A stretch of 17,904 bases of DNA. Origin: JAXFPC01 sp034180005. GTDB lineage: Bacteria; Bacillota; Negativicutes; Acidaminococcales; Acidaminococcaceae. This document shows positions 7,201 through 14,578 of the stretch, piece by piece. The stretch lies in assembly GCA_034180005.1 (NCBI GenBank), contig JAXFPC010000001.1, forward strand, positions 1-17,904, in the 5' to 3' direction. Numbering within the stretch: position 1 is the stretch's first letter; every line of letters begins with the position of its first letter. The notes beneath the pieces are model-generated. The model saw nothing but the letters and a program-made list of their open reading frames with translations, was not told the DNA's origin and made no database searches. The position numbers and the translations under genes were made by a program.

Positions 7201-7946
7201 ATGAAAGCATCCGCGCGGTACAAATCTCCGTGCCTGTATTCGACGGCGCTCATGAAGGAGATATGGCGGACTCCATTGCTATGGCCGACATGGATAAAAC
7301 CTGCAAGACCGTGCTTTATGACGGACGTACAGGCGAGCCTTTCGACAACAAGGTAACGGTCGGACTCACGTATATGCTCAAGCTGCATCATCTTGTCGAC
7401 GACAAGATTCACGCACGCAGCACCGGACCGTACTCTTTTGTTACTCAGCAGCCTTTGGGCGGTAAAGCTCAATTCGGCGGACAAAGATTCGGCGAAATGG
7501 AAGTTTGGGCGTTGGAAGCTTATGGTGCGGCTTATACGCTGCAGGAGATTCTGACGGTAAAATCCGACGACGTTGTAGGTCGCGTCAAGACTTATGAAGC
7601 TATAGTCAAGGGTGAGAATGTCCCCGATCCCGGCATTCCGGAATCGTTTAAGGTACTCGTTAAAGAGCTGCAGAGCATAGGCCTTGATATCAAGGTTCTG
7701 AACGAGGACGACGAAGAAATATCTCTTCGCGACACCGATGAAGATATGCAAACTCCGTTCCGCGGAGGAAAGACGCGCAGTGATGCCAAGGCGAAAACGG
7801 ATGAGGGATCCGATGTCGCTGAGGAAAAATCAGCAGCAGAAGACGATGCGGAAGATTTGATCGCTGAACTCGGCAATATGCAGACAGTGACGGAAACTGA
7901 CGGACTGGACTACATTCATGAAGTTGATGCCGAGGACGAGGCATAA
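4227..7946 (+). CDS. rpoB: DNA-directed RNA polymerase subunit beta
   Basis: The protein has 1239 residues. The rifampicin-pocket segment FGSSQLSQFMDQNNPLAELT and the following HKRRLSALGPGGL are intact. D451, H461 and S466 correspond to E. coli D516, H526 and S531, so no classical resistance change is present. The catalytic region GYNYEDA (739-745) and KMAGRHGNKG, with K895 and K903, are present. The last roughly 70 residues form an acidic tail rich in D, E, A and S. I chose ATG 4227 with AGAAGGGG (4207-4214) upstream; GTG 4215 overlaps that ribosome site. rpoC starts 20 bases after the stop. Confidence 0.97.
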   Translation: MFKPVPVGDRTRYSYGRINEVLAMPHLIDIQRKSYEWFVSKGLRKIFHDISPIKDFTGNLELSFEDFELGKPKYSVEECKERDESYSAPMTVKVRLVYKDTGEIKESSVFMGDFPLMTDTGTFVINGAERVIVSQLVRSPGVYYSVTEEPGSSKKNYGATVIPNRGAWIEYETDANDIINARLDRTRKLPATALLRAMGLSSNDEIIALFGEHPALMATLEKDATKNRDEALLEVYKKLRPGEPAILENAASLIESTFFDNKRYDLASVGRYKLNKKLSWKARLDGVTIAEPIVDMETGEIIVESGTFIDDKQLEIIEKSGVYNEHGLRRLAVSHHEQNINLIFTTGIDEKIRTVTVEDILASFNYLLNIMEGYGGKDDIDHLGNRRVRCVGELLQNQFRIGLARMERVVKERMTIQDTEVITPQALINIRPVVAAIKEFFGSSQLSQFMDQNNPLAELTHKRRLSALGPGGLSRDRAGYEVRDVHNSHYGRMCPIETPEGPNIGLIGSLSTYAVVNKYGFMETPYRIVDKENRRVTDEVIYLPADEEDKYIVAQANEPLDENGYFLGDRVTARKKDDVLSLPPEKVDLMDVSPKQVVSIATALIPFLENDDANRALMGANMQRQAVPLLCTQAPIIGTGMEYKVAVDSGVCVLSKHDGVVERVVGNEIRVRCEDGSLDIYPLLKFKRSNQGTCVNQRPIVYKGDKVTAGQVLADGPATDHGELALGHNVIVAYMPWEGYNYEDAVLLNEDLVKADVFTSIHIEEYDCDARDTKLGKEEITREIPNVSEEALKDLDERGIIRIGAEVRPGDILVGKVTPKGETELTAEERLLRAIFGEKAREVRDSSLRVPHGEAGKIVSVKVFNRENGDELPPGVNEQVCVHIAQKRKISEGDKMAGRHGNKGVVSRIMAREDMPFLPTGEPVHIVLNPLGVPSRMNIGQILENHLGWVARSLGMQIENNAEGLVERLKAHGYDYDKYGMPKTVEIDKFGDESIRAVQISVPVFDGAHEGDMADSIAMADMDKTCKTVLYDGRTGEPFDNKVTVGLTYMLKLHHLVDDKIHARSTGPYSFVTQQPLGGKAQFGGQRFGEMEVWALEAYGAAYTLQEILTVKSDDVVGRVKTYEAIVKGENVPDPGIPESFKVLVKELQSIGLDIKVLNEDDEEISLRDTDEDMQTPFRGGKTRSDAKAKTDEGSDVAEEKSAAEDDAEDLIAELGNMQTVTETDGLDYIHEVDAEDEA

Positions 7947-7966
7947 GAGAAGGGGGCGAACATTTC

Positions 7967-10900
7967 TTGTTAGACGTAAACAATTTTGTATCTATGCGTA
8001 TAGGTTTGGCTTCTCCGGAACAGATCAGAGCATGGTCCTACGGTGAAGTAAAGAAACCTGAAACTATCAATTACAGAACGCTGAAACCTGAAAAAGACGG
8101 ATTGTTTTGTGAAAGAATCTTTGGCCCTACCAAGGATTGGGAATGTCATTGCGGTAAATATAAAAGAATTCGCTACAAAGGTATCGTCTGCGACAAATGC
8201 GGCGTAGAGGTTACAAGAAGCAAGGTACGTCGTGACCGTATGGGACACATCGAACTTGCGGCTCCCGTTTCTCATATTTGGTATTTTAAGGGATCCCCCT
8301 GCCGTATGGGGCAGATTTTGGACATTTCCGTCCGAAATTTGGAAAGAGTGCTGTATTTTACCAGCCATATTGTGACGGATCCCGGCGATACGCCTTTGAC
8401 GAAGAAACAGTTGCTCAGTGAAAGCGAGTACATGGAAGCGCGCGATAAATACGGCGCACAGAGCTTTAAGGCCGCCATGGGTGCTTCAGCCATCAAGGAA
8501 CTGCTGGAGGAAGTCGACTTGCAGGAGCTTACGGATGAGCTGCGCGCCGAAGTCAAAGAAGTGAGCGGTCAACGTAAAATTCGCGCTGTCAGAAGGCTGG
8601 AAGTATGCGAGGCCTTTTTGAAATCCGGCAACAGACCGGAGTGGATGATTTTGGATGTGGTCCCGGTTATTCCTCCGGAGCTGCGCCCCATGGTACAGCT
8701 CGACGGCGGACGTTTTGCAACTTCCGACCTTAACGATCTTTATCGTCGCGTAATCAACCGTAATAATCGTTTGAAACGCTTATTGGAGCTCAATGCTCCA
8801 GATATAATCGTGCGCAACGAAAAACGCATGCTGCAGGAAGCCGTCGATGCCCTGATCGACAACGGCCGTCACGGTCGCGCCGTTACAGGACCCGGCAACA
8901 GAGCATTGAAATCTCTTTCCGACATGCTGAAAGGCAAGCAGGGTCGTTTCCGTCAGAATCTTTTGGGTAAGCGTGTAGACTATTCCGGACGTTCCGTAAT
9001 CGTAGTCGGACCGGAATTGAAAATGCATCAGTGCGGTTTGCCGAAAGAAATGGCTTTGGAACTTTTCAAACCCTTCGTTATGAAACGTCTGGTCAACAGC
9101 GAGAAAGCCAATAATATCAAAAGTGCCAAGCATAAGGTGGAGCGTGCCGATAAAGAAGTTTGGGATGTATTGGAAGAAGTCATCAAGGAACATCCGGTAC
9201 TGCTGAACCGCGCACCGACGCTGCACAGACTCGGCATACAGGCTTTTGAACCGATTCTTACCGAGGGCAGGGCAATCAAATTGCATCCTCTGGTATGTAC
9301 GGCTTATAACGCGGACTTTGACGGCGACCAAATGGCTGTCCATCTGCCTCTGTCCGTAGAGGCTCAGGCCGAAGCCCGCATGCTGATGATGTCGGTAAAC
9401 AACATCTTAGCTCCTAAAGACGGTAAACCGGTTGCCGTTCCGACTCAGGACATGGTGCTGGGCGCCTACTATCTCACTATCGTGAGAAAGGGAGCCAAGG
9501 GAGAAGGCATGCGCTTCAGCAGTATTGACGAAGCGCAGTTGGCGTACTTCCACGGAGTTGTGCATATGCAGGCTCAAATAAAGGTTTACGTTCCTAATGC
9601 CGAAATTTTTGAAGAAGAGAAAAATGAAGGCATGTCCCTCGTTACTACAACAGTGGGCAATACTATTTTCAACAGCGAGCTGCCTTTGGAGATGCGTTAT
9701 TTCCACAAAGAAGTCAACGCGGAAACAGGAGTGGAAGAATGGCATCTGGGAAAACTCATCGACAAGAAGGAACTGGGAAAACTGGTTGCCAAAGCGCATA
9801 AGTTGTACGGTAATCTGCGTACGGCGGAGATTTTGGATATCGTTAAAAAAATGGGATACAATAACGCTTGTCGCGCAGGCATTTCCATCGCTATCTCCGA
9901 TATCCATATCCCCAGCGGTAAAGCGGCTATTTTGGAAGCTACGGAGAAAGAAGTCGATAAAGCTGAAAAGATGTACCGCCGCGGTCTTCTGACCGACGAA
10001 GAACGTTATAAGAAAGCAATCAGCCTTTGGGAGGACGCTTCTCAGAAAGTTTCCAAGATGCTGATGAGCGGCACGATGGACGAATTCAACCCCGTTAATA
10101 TGATGGCTAAATCCGGCGCCCGCGGCAATGAAAGCCAGATGCGTCAGCTGGCCGGCATGCGCGGTCTGATGGCGGATCCTACGGGTAAAACTATCGAGCG
10201 TCCGATCAAGTCCAACTTCCGTGAAGGTCTGACCATTTTGGAATACTTTATTTCCACTCACGGCGCGCGTAAAGGTTTGGCGGATACGGCGCTGCGTACG
10301 GCGGACTCCGGTTATCTGACACGCCGTCTTGTGGACGTAGCGCAGGACGTTATTGTGCGTGAGGATGACTGTGATGTTATCGGTATGAATCTCGTTCGTG
10401 AGCGCAATAAACTTTACAAATCCGTGCTCGGCGTTACCAGGAACAAGATTAAAGAAACTGTTTTGGGCCGCATTTTGGCTTCCGGAATCACCGATGCGGA
10501 AGGACGCATCGTTGCCGAAGCCGATACCGATATTTCGGAAGAGCTGCTGAACAAACTTAACGCAGCCGGCATCGAAGAAATCAAAATATACAGCAATGAA
10601 GATATGAACGGCGAAGAAATCGAAACCGTTCGCATCAACATAAGCGAAGAGCATGTTTACAATGTGCTCCGGGAGAGCCTGCTACATTCCTTCAACGGTA
10701 AAGTTATCGTAGGCGATATCGTCAACGAAGAGGGAGAAGTTATAGCCGCCGACGGTGAGACTCTGTCCGAAGAAATTGTGGAGAAAGTTTTGCGCGACGG
10801 TACAGTCAAAGAGCTGTATGTGCGTGAAAACCGGATCAACGGCATTGAAGTTGAAGCGATAACGATACCTGAAGGCAAGAGTCTTAAAGTTATTGAAGAA

Positions 10901-11959
10901 CTCCACGACCGCATCATCGGACGTAATTTGGCGGAAGACATTCTCGACGAAAAAGGCAACGTGCTTTTCCATATTAACGAGTATGTTACGGAAAGCATCG
11001 CTAAACGTATCTGCGAATTGCGGGATAAAGTTCTTGTTCGCAGCGTGCTGACCTGTAAATCCAAATTCGGCGTTTGCCGCAAGTGTTACGGACGTAACCT
11101 TGCCACCGGCAAAAATGTTGATGTGGGCGAGGCTGTCGGCACTATTGCGGCTCAGTCCATCGGCGAGCCGGGTACTCAGCTGACCATGCGTACTTTCCAC
11201 ACGGGCGGCGTTGCCGGCGGCGACGATATCACCCAAGGTCTGCCTCGCGTTGAGGAACTGTTTGAAGCGCGTAAACCCAAGCATTACGGAGTATTGGCAG
11301 AGTGCAGCGGCGTTGTTCGTCTTGTCAACGAAGGAGAGATGCGCAAAGTATTTATTGCCGGAGCTGACGGGTTGGAAACGGAGCATGCTATTCCCAAATG
11401 GGCAAGGCTGGTTGTTGAAGACGGACAGGAGATTGCTCAGGGCGAGCGCCTGACCGGCGGCGATTTGAGTCCTCATGACGTACTGAGAATCAGCGGCGTT
11501 AAAGCTGCACAGGATTATCTGGTATCTCAGGTTGTGGGTGCTTATAAATCCCAAGGCGTTGATATCAACAGCAAGCATATAGAGGTCATGGTTCGCCAGA
11601 TGATGCGCAAGGTGCGTGTTGACGAGGCGGGCGATACTTCCATGCTTCCCGGTGAATATGTTGATGCTGCGGAATTTGCCAAACAGAATGCTGCGGTTGT
11701 GGAACAGGGATTGGAGCCTGCCGAAGGTCGTGCCATCCTGCTCGGTATCACCAAAGCTTCCCTGGCTACGGATTCGTTCCTGTCCGCCGCTTCCTTCCAG
11801 GAAACGACGAGAGTACTCACGGACGCCGCTATTAAGGGTAAGGTGGATCCGCTTTTGGGACTCAAGGAAAATGTTATTATCGGCAAGCTTATCCCGGCAG
11901 GTACGGGCATGAGCCACTACCGTGACATCAAGGTAAAATATAATACTTCGGCTGAATGA
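7967..11959 (+). CDS. rpoC: DNA-directed RNA polymerase subunit beta'
   Basis: The protein has 1330 residues and starts with TTG 7967 (MLDVNNFVSMRIGLASPEQI), with AGGGGG at 7951-7956. Zinc site 1 is C60, C62, C75, C78. The catalytic loop NADFDGD is at 448-454, with Mg-binding D450, D452 and D454. The trigger-loop region contains GEPGTQLTMRTFHTGG without the large enterobacterial insertion. Zinc site 2 is C802, C1030, C1037, C1040. The C802-C1030 distance is 228 residues, against 74 in E. coli (C814-C888). The excess is explained by a module present three times (about 828-1030), which also makes the protein roughly 130 residues longer than B. subtilis RpoC. It forms an operon with rpoB. Confidence 0.97.
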   Translation: MLDVNNFVSMRIGLASPEQIRAWSYGEVKKPETINYRTLKPEKDGLFCERIFGPTKDWECHCGKYKRIRYKGIVCDKCGVEVTRSKVRRDRMGHIELAAPVSHIWYFKGSPCRMGQILDISVRNLERVLYFTSHIVTDPGDTPLTKKQLLSESEYMEARDKYGAQSFKAAMGASAIKELLEEVDLQELTDELRAEVKEVSGQRKIRAVRRLEVCEAFLKSGNRPEWMILDVVPVIPPELRPMVQLDGGRFATSDLNDLYRRVINRNNRLKRLLELNAPDIIVRNEKRMLQEAVDALIDNGRHGRAVTGPGNRALKSLSDMLKGKQGRFRQNLLGKRVDYSGRSVIVVGPELKMHQCGLPKEMALELFKPFVMKRLVNSEKANNIKSAKHKVERADKEVWDVLEEVIKEHPVLLNRAPTLHRLGIQAFEPILTEGRAIKLHPLVCTAYNADFDGDQMAVHLPLSVEAQAEARMLMMSVNNILAPKDGKPVAVPTQDMVLGAYYLTIVRKGAKGEGMRFSSIDEAQLAYFHGVVHMQAQIKVYVPNAEIFEEEKNEGMSLVTTTVGNTIFNSELPLEMRYFHKEVNAETGVEEWHLGKLIDKKELGKLVAKAHKLYGNLRTAEILDIVKKMGYNNACRAGISIAISDIHIPSGKAAILEATEKEVDKAEKMYRRGLLTDEERYKKAISLWEDASQKVSKMLMSGTMDEFNPVNMMAKSGARGNESQMRQLAGMRGLMADPTGKTIERPIKSNFREGLTILEYFISTHGARKGLADTALRTADSGYLTRRLVDVAQDVIVREDDCDVIGMNLVRERNKLYKSVLGVTRNKIKETVLGRILASGITDAEGRIVAEADTDISEELLNKLNAAGIEEIKIYSNEDMNGEEIETVRINISEEHVYNVLRESLLHSFNGKVIVGDIVNEEGEVIAADGETLSEEIVEKVLRDGTVKELYVRENRINGIEVEAITIPEGKSLKVIEELHDRIIGRNLAEDILDEKGNVLFHINEYVTESIAKRICELRDKVLVRSVLTCKSKFGVCRKCYGRNLATGKNVDVGEAVGTIAAQSIGEPGTQLTMRTFHTGGVAGGDDITQGLPRVEELFEARKPKHYGVLAECSGVVRLVNEGEMRKVFIAGADGLETEHAIPKWARLVVEDGQEIAQGERLTGGDLSPHDVLRISGVKAAQDYLVSQVVGAYKSQGVDINSKHIEVMVRQMMRKVRVDEAGDTSMLPGEYVDAAEFAKQNAAVVEQGLEPAEGRAILLGITKASLATDSFLSAASFQETTRVLTDAAIKGKVDPLLGLKENVIIGKLIPAGTGMSHYRDIKVKYNTSAE

Positions 11960-11972
11960 TGTTCAGTCATCC

Positions 11973-12001
11973 AAAGCGCCGCTTTTAGCGGCGCTTTTTT
12001 T
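11973..12001 (+). terminator. Intrinsic terminator after rpoC
   Basis: AAAGCGCCGC (11973-11982) pairs perfectly with GCGGCGCTTT (11988-11997) around TTTTA. The T tract runs to 12001. It ends the rpoBC transcript, so rpoC is not co-transcribed with an L7Ae-rpsL-rpsG string as in many Firmicutes. Confidence 0.94.
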
Positions 12002-12213
12002 ATGCGTAGAGAGGTAAAAGCGCAGCAGCGCAAATGAGCGAAAACGCACAACGCGGAAAGAAGAAGTGTTGCGTGAGAGCAAAAAGTTGATGTTCCGTTA
12101 TCGTGAGAAGTCGGTGCTTAAGAGGTAACTTTTAAAGCGCGGCGATAATTTTTATATTTTGCAAAATAGCGGCACTGTTTTTATTTCAGGCCTCGCAAAA
12201 TCATCGGAAAGTT
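12002..12213. other. Intergenic stretch after rpoC
   Basis: No supported gene. It holds small GC-rich self-complementary bits (for example GCGCAGCAGCGC near 12020). A 7-bp inverted repeat, CGCAAAA (12194-12200) with TTTTGCG (12212-12218), reaches into the -35 of the next promoter and could be an operator. Confidence 0.5.
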
Positions 12214-12242
12214 TTGCGCTTCACTCTCTCTCGTGGTATAAT
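12214..12242 (+). promoter_or_regulatory. Promoter for the 141-residue hypothetical gene
   Basis: TTGCGC (12214-12219), a 17-bp spacer and perfect TATAAT (12237-12242), with TG at 12234-12235 forming an extended -10. An inverted repeat (12194-12218) overlaps the -35. The position fixes the gene start at ATG 12273, because a longer in-frame reading from 12159 would begin upstream of the promoter. Confidence 0.8.
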
Positions 12243-12272
12243 CAAGAAAAAATTTTAAGGAGCATAATCAAG

Positions 12273-12698
12273 ATGGAGTTTAAATATCCTAAACCCGATC
12301 GCAGCAGCTACGTCCCTTCGCCTATGGAACCTGATGAGGACGGCGTTATAGATGTGGGTTTCAGTACGGGAACATTTGCCGACGGCAGGGAATACCGTCT
12401 GGAATGCTGGCGTATGGAAGAGATGGTCATGGTTACAGTGATGTTTTCCGATATCGAGTTGGAGGACAGCTCCCGCGAAGATTTGCGCGAGCTTTTAGTA
12501 AAAGAAAGAATTCTGACATTTAAGCAGCGGGAGCATCCGCTACAGTGTACACGCACTTTTGATGACAGCGGCAGAGCCATGTGGTCCGTCAACATCATGC
12601 TTTCCGATCATAAGGGGAAATATTGCGAAATTGTCGGCAGCATAAGGCGCTACGGTCAAATATTTCTGCGCGGCGACAGCTCCATGCGAGTGTTGTGA
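12273..12698 (+). CDS. Hypothetical protein, 141 residues
   Basis: I do not recognise this protein. From ATG 12273 (AAGGAG at 12257-12262) it begins MEFKYPKPDRSSYVPSPMEP and is acidic, with no signal peptide, membrane segment or metal-binding cysteine cluster. The middle looks like alternating beta strands: YRLECWRMEEMVMVTVMFSD, then an acidic helix EDSSREDLRELLVKERI, then strands around MWSVNIMLSDHKG and CEIVGSIRRYGQIFLRG. This suggests a small cytosolic alpha/beta fold. It has its own promoter, and the glycine-riboswitch promoter lies just downstream, so it is probably monocistronic. Function unknown. Confidence 0.82.
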   Translation: MEFKYPKPDRSSYVPSPMEPDEDGVIDVGFSTGTFADGREYRLECWRMEEMVMVTVMFSDIELEDSSREDLRELLVKERILTFKQREHPLQCTRTFDDSGRAMWSVNIMLSDHKGKYCEIVGSIRRYGQIFLRGDSSMRVL

Positions 12699-12760
12699 TG
12701 CGGTTGTTTATCATTTGGAAAAGAAAAATTACAATTTGCAACAAAAATTTTTAAATTTGC

Positions 12761-12790
12761 TTGCAAATAAGTAAAGAGCAGTGGTATAAT
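12761..12790 (+). promoter_or_regulatory. Promoter for the glycine riboswitch and first symporter
   Basis: TTGCAA (12761-12766), an 18-bp spacer and perfect TATAAT (12785-12790), with TG at 12782-12783 (extended -10). The -35 lies inside the palindrome ATTTGCTTGCAAAT (12755-12768). A further ATTTGCAA copy lies at 12734-12741, giving a possible operator. Transcription should start near 12797. Confidence 0.83.
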
Positions 12791-12825
12791 ACATCCCATA
12801 AGTAAATATTGCGTGGATGATGTAT

Positions 12826-12984
12826 GCGGGAGAAGACCTAAGGTCTACCGAAGGAGCAAAACTCTCAGGTGTTTCGCAAGAAATGGAACCGTATATTGAC
12901 ACAACTCTGGAGAGTCCCTTAAATGGGCGCCGAAGGTGCAAGGATGCTCGGCTGCATCCTAATCTCTCAGGCCAAAGGACAGAG
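12826..12984 (+). ncRNA. Tandem glycine riboswitch (two aptamers)
   Basis: Two glycine aptamers lie in series. Aptamer I (about 12826-12904) shows GGGAGA, CCGAAGGAGCAA and ACTCTCAGGT. Aptamer II (12905-12984) shows GGAGAG, GCCGAAGGTGCAA, CTCTCAGGCCAAAGGACAGAG. Its P1 is CTCTG (12905-12909) with CAGAG (12980-12984); GAGAG (12910-12914) pairs with CTCTC (12964-12968). Glycine riboswitches are known to control glycine cleavage and AGCS transporters. The terminator at 13037 is the probable output. Whether glycine turns the gene on or off cannot be settled by eye. Confidence 0.95.
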
Positions 12985-13036
12985 AAAATACATACTGGTG
13001 TAGCTTTGCTATTTATCATATGTTTTGTCTTTTCCT

Positions 13037-13063
13037 CCGGAGTAAATTTTACTCCGGTTTTTT
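13037..13063 (+). terminator. Terminator in the glycine riboswitch expression platform
   Basis: CCGGAGTAA (13037-13045) pairs with TTACTCCGG (13049-13057). Six T follow (13058-13063). It lies 43 bases before the symporter start and after the aptamers. Just upstream, TTTGTCTTTT (13024-13033) can pair with AAAGGACAGA (12974-12983) of aptamer II, which would break P1; this is a candidate link between ligand state and termination. Confidence 0.88.
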
Positions 13064-13105
13064 ATTTACTTAGAGTTGCTAAGAGGATAAGGAGATGTGT
13101 GAGAA

Positions 13106-14449
13106 ATGTTGGAGATTTTGAACTCGATTGATTCGTTCGTATGGGGGCCCCCGCTTTTGATTCTGTTGGTGGGGACGGGTATCTGGCTGACCTTCAGACT
13201 GAAGTTGTTGCAGATATTCAGTCTCGGTGAGGCTATGCGGTTGATTTTTTCTGCAAAAAATGACGGCAGTGGTGACGTGAACAGCTTTAAAGCCCTCTGT
13301 ACTGCGCTGGCTGCTACTGTGGGAACCGGTAATATCGTAGGCGTAGCGACAGCTGTTAAAGCAGGAGGACCAGGAGCTTTATTCTGGATGTGGGTGGCAG
13401 CATTTTTCGGTATGGCGACCAAATACGCCGAATGTCTGTTGGCTGTAAAATATCGTACCGTCGATGATGACGGCAATATCTCCGGCGGTCCCATGTATTA
13501 CATAGAAAACGGCTTGGGTAAAGCCTATAAGCCGCTGGCAGTTGCTTTTGCAGTGTTCGGCGTGCTTTGCGCCTATTTCGGTATAGGGACTTTTGCGCAG
13601 GTGAACTCCATTGTGGAAATAACCAAAATATCTGCCGGTATCCCTGTGGAATACACCGGCGCAGCGCTTACGATTCTTGTAGCTGTGGTAACTGTGGGAG
13701 GTTTGCGCTCCATCGCGACCGTAGCGGCAAAGGTAGTTCCGTTTATGGCAATGATGTACTTCCTGTGCACTTTCGGTATTCTGGTAGCCTTTGTCGACAA
13801 GCTTCCGGGAGCTGTAGCTTCCGTTATCAATTCGGCGTTTAATCCTACGGCGGCAGCCGGCGGATTTTTGGGAGCTTCGGTTATGTTGGCTATGCGCAGC
13901 GGCGTGGCTCGCGGTGTTTTTTCCAACGAGTCCGGTTTAGGCAGCGCGCCCATCGTAGCTGCCGCAGCTAAAACCAAGTGGCCTGCGGAGCAGGGTTTGA
14001 TCTCCATGACGGGAACTTTCATAGATACGATCATTATTTGTTCCATGACGGGTTTGGCGCTGATTGTTACGGAAGCCTGGTGTGGACCGTTAAGCGGCGC
14101 TGCTATGACGGAAAGCGCTTTTACGATGGCTTATCCGGCCGCCGGCGGGTTGCTGCTGATGGTTGGACTGGTTTTGTTCGCCTTTACGACTATCCTGGGA
14201 TGGAATTATTACGGTGAACGTTGCGTGGAATATTTATTAGGCGTCAAGGCTATTTTGCCTTATCGCGTTATTTTCATACTTCTGATTGCTTGCGGGCCCT
14301 ATCTGCAGCTGGAGGAAATTTGGGTTCTGGCGGATATTGTCAACGGCTTGATGGCCATTCCCAACCTGATTGCCCTGTTGGCACTGACCGGTGTTGTGGT
14401 AGCGGAAACGAAGGCGTACAAACAACATCTAAAAGCAAGCAAACAATAA
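13106..14449 (+). CDS. AGCS-family sodium/alanine-glycine symporter, copy 1
   Basis: The protein has 447 residues and is strongly hydrophobic with about 10-11 membrane spans. It carries the AGCS signatures: a VGTGNIVGVATA segment followed by GGPGALFWMW near residues 70-95, and GVFSNESGLGSAPIVAAAAK near residues 270-290. The family imports alanine and/or glycine with sodium across the cytoplasmic membrane. The glycine riboswitch directly upstream suggests glycine is the relevant substrate or signal. ATG 13106 has AAGGAG (13089-13094). A closely similar paralogue follows at 14757. A terminator follows 10 bases after the stop. Confidence 0.95.
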   Translation: MLEILNSIDSFVWGPPLLILLVGTGIWLTFRLKLLQIFSLGEAMRLIFSAKNDGSGDVNSFKALCTALAATVGTGNIVGVATAVKAGGPGALFWMWVAAFFGMATKYAECLLAVKYRTVDDDGNISGGPMYYIENGLGKAYKPLAVAFAVFGVLCAYFGIGTFAQVNSIVEITKISAGIPVEYTGAALTILVAVVTVGGLRSIATVAAKVVPFMAMMYFLCTFGILVAFVDKLPGAVASVINSAFNPTAAAGGFLGASVMLAMRSGVARGVFSNESGLGSAPIVAAAAKTKWPAEQGLISMTGTFIDTIIICSMTGLALIVTEAWCGPLSGAAMTESAFTMAYPAAGGLLLMVGLVLFAFTTILGWNYYGERCVEYLLGVKAILPYRVIFILLIACGPYLQLEEIWVLADIVNGLMAIPNLIALLALTGVVVAETKAYKQHLKASKQ

Positions 14450-14458
14450 AATCGGCGG

Positions 14459-14496
14459 CAGCCGGAGCAGGTTTGAACCGTGCTTCGGCTGTTTTT
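14459..14496 (+). terminator. Intrinsic terminator after symporter copy 1
   Basis: CAGCCG (14459-14464) pairs with CGGCTG (14486-14491). AGCA with TGCT and GGTT with AACC continue the stem, with small mismatches. Five T follow (14492-14496). It isolates the two symporter genes transcriptionally. Confidence 0.92.
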
Positions 14497-14506
14497 CTTT
14501 GGCGAA

Positions 14507-14535
14507 CCCATCATGTATTAAGAATACATGATGGG
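14507..14535. repeat. Perfect 13-bp inverted repeat upstream of symporter copy 2
   Basis: CCCATCATGTATT (14507-14519) and AATACATGATGGG (14523-14535) are exact inverted copies separated by AAG. No T run follows on either strand, so it is a poor terminator. It lies just upstream of the -35 at 14542, a typical place for a regulator-binding site. Confidence 0.75.
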
Positions 14536-14541
14536 AAATTA

Positions 14542-14571
14542 TTGCGGGATGATTACAGATAATGCTATAAT
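14542..14571 (+). promoter_or_regulatory. Promoter for symporter copy 2
   Basis: TTGCGG (14542-14547), an 18-bp spacer and perfect TATAAT (14566-14571), with TG at 14563-14564 (extended -10). The -10 sits in an imperfect palindrome, ATGCTATAATACAGCAT (14562-14578). A perfect palindrome, GTGTATACAC, follows at 14601-14610. Both could be operator elements. Confidence 0.8.
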
Positions 14572-14578
14572 ACAGCAT

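Noticed and set aside
6171..7751. 526-codon minus-strand open frame opposite rpoB
   Set aside because: It is antisense to a highly conserved gene and has no ribosome site or recognisable protein; codon bias of rpoB creates such open frames. The same applies to the long minus frames opposite rpoC (9407-10654 and 10682-11917).
12159..12272. N-terminal extension of the hypothetical protein
   Set aside because: The perfect TATAAT at 12237-12242 lies inside this stretch, and ATG 12273 has its own ribosome site.
12817..13131. 104-codon plus-strand frame
   Set aside because: It runs straight through the glycine riboswitch and its terminator and overlaps the symporter start; the RNA structure explains the sequence.
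14507..14535. Inverted repeat read as a terminator or insertion-sequence end
   Set aside because: No T run on either strand, no transposase and no flanking target duplication; an operator fits better.
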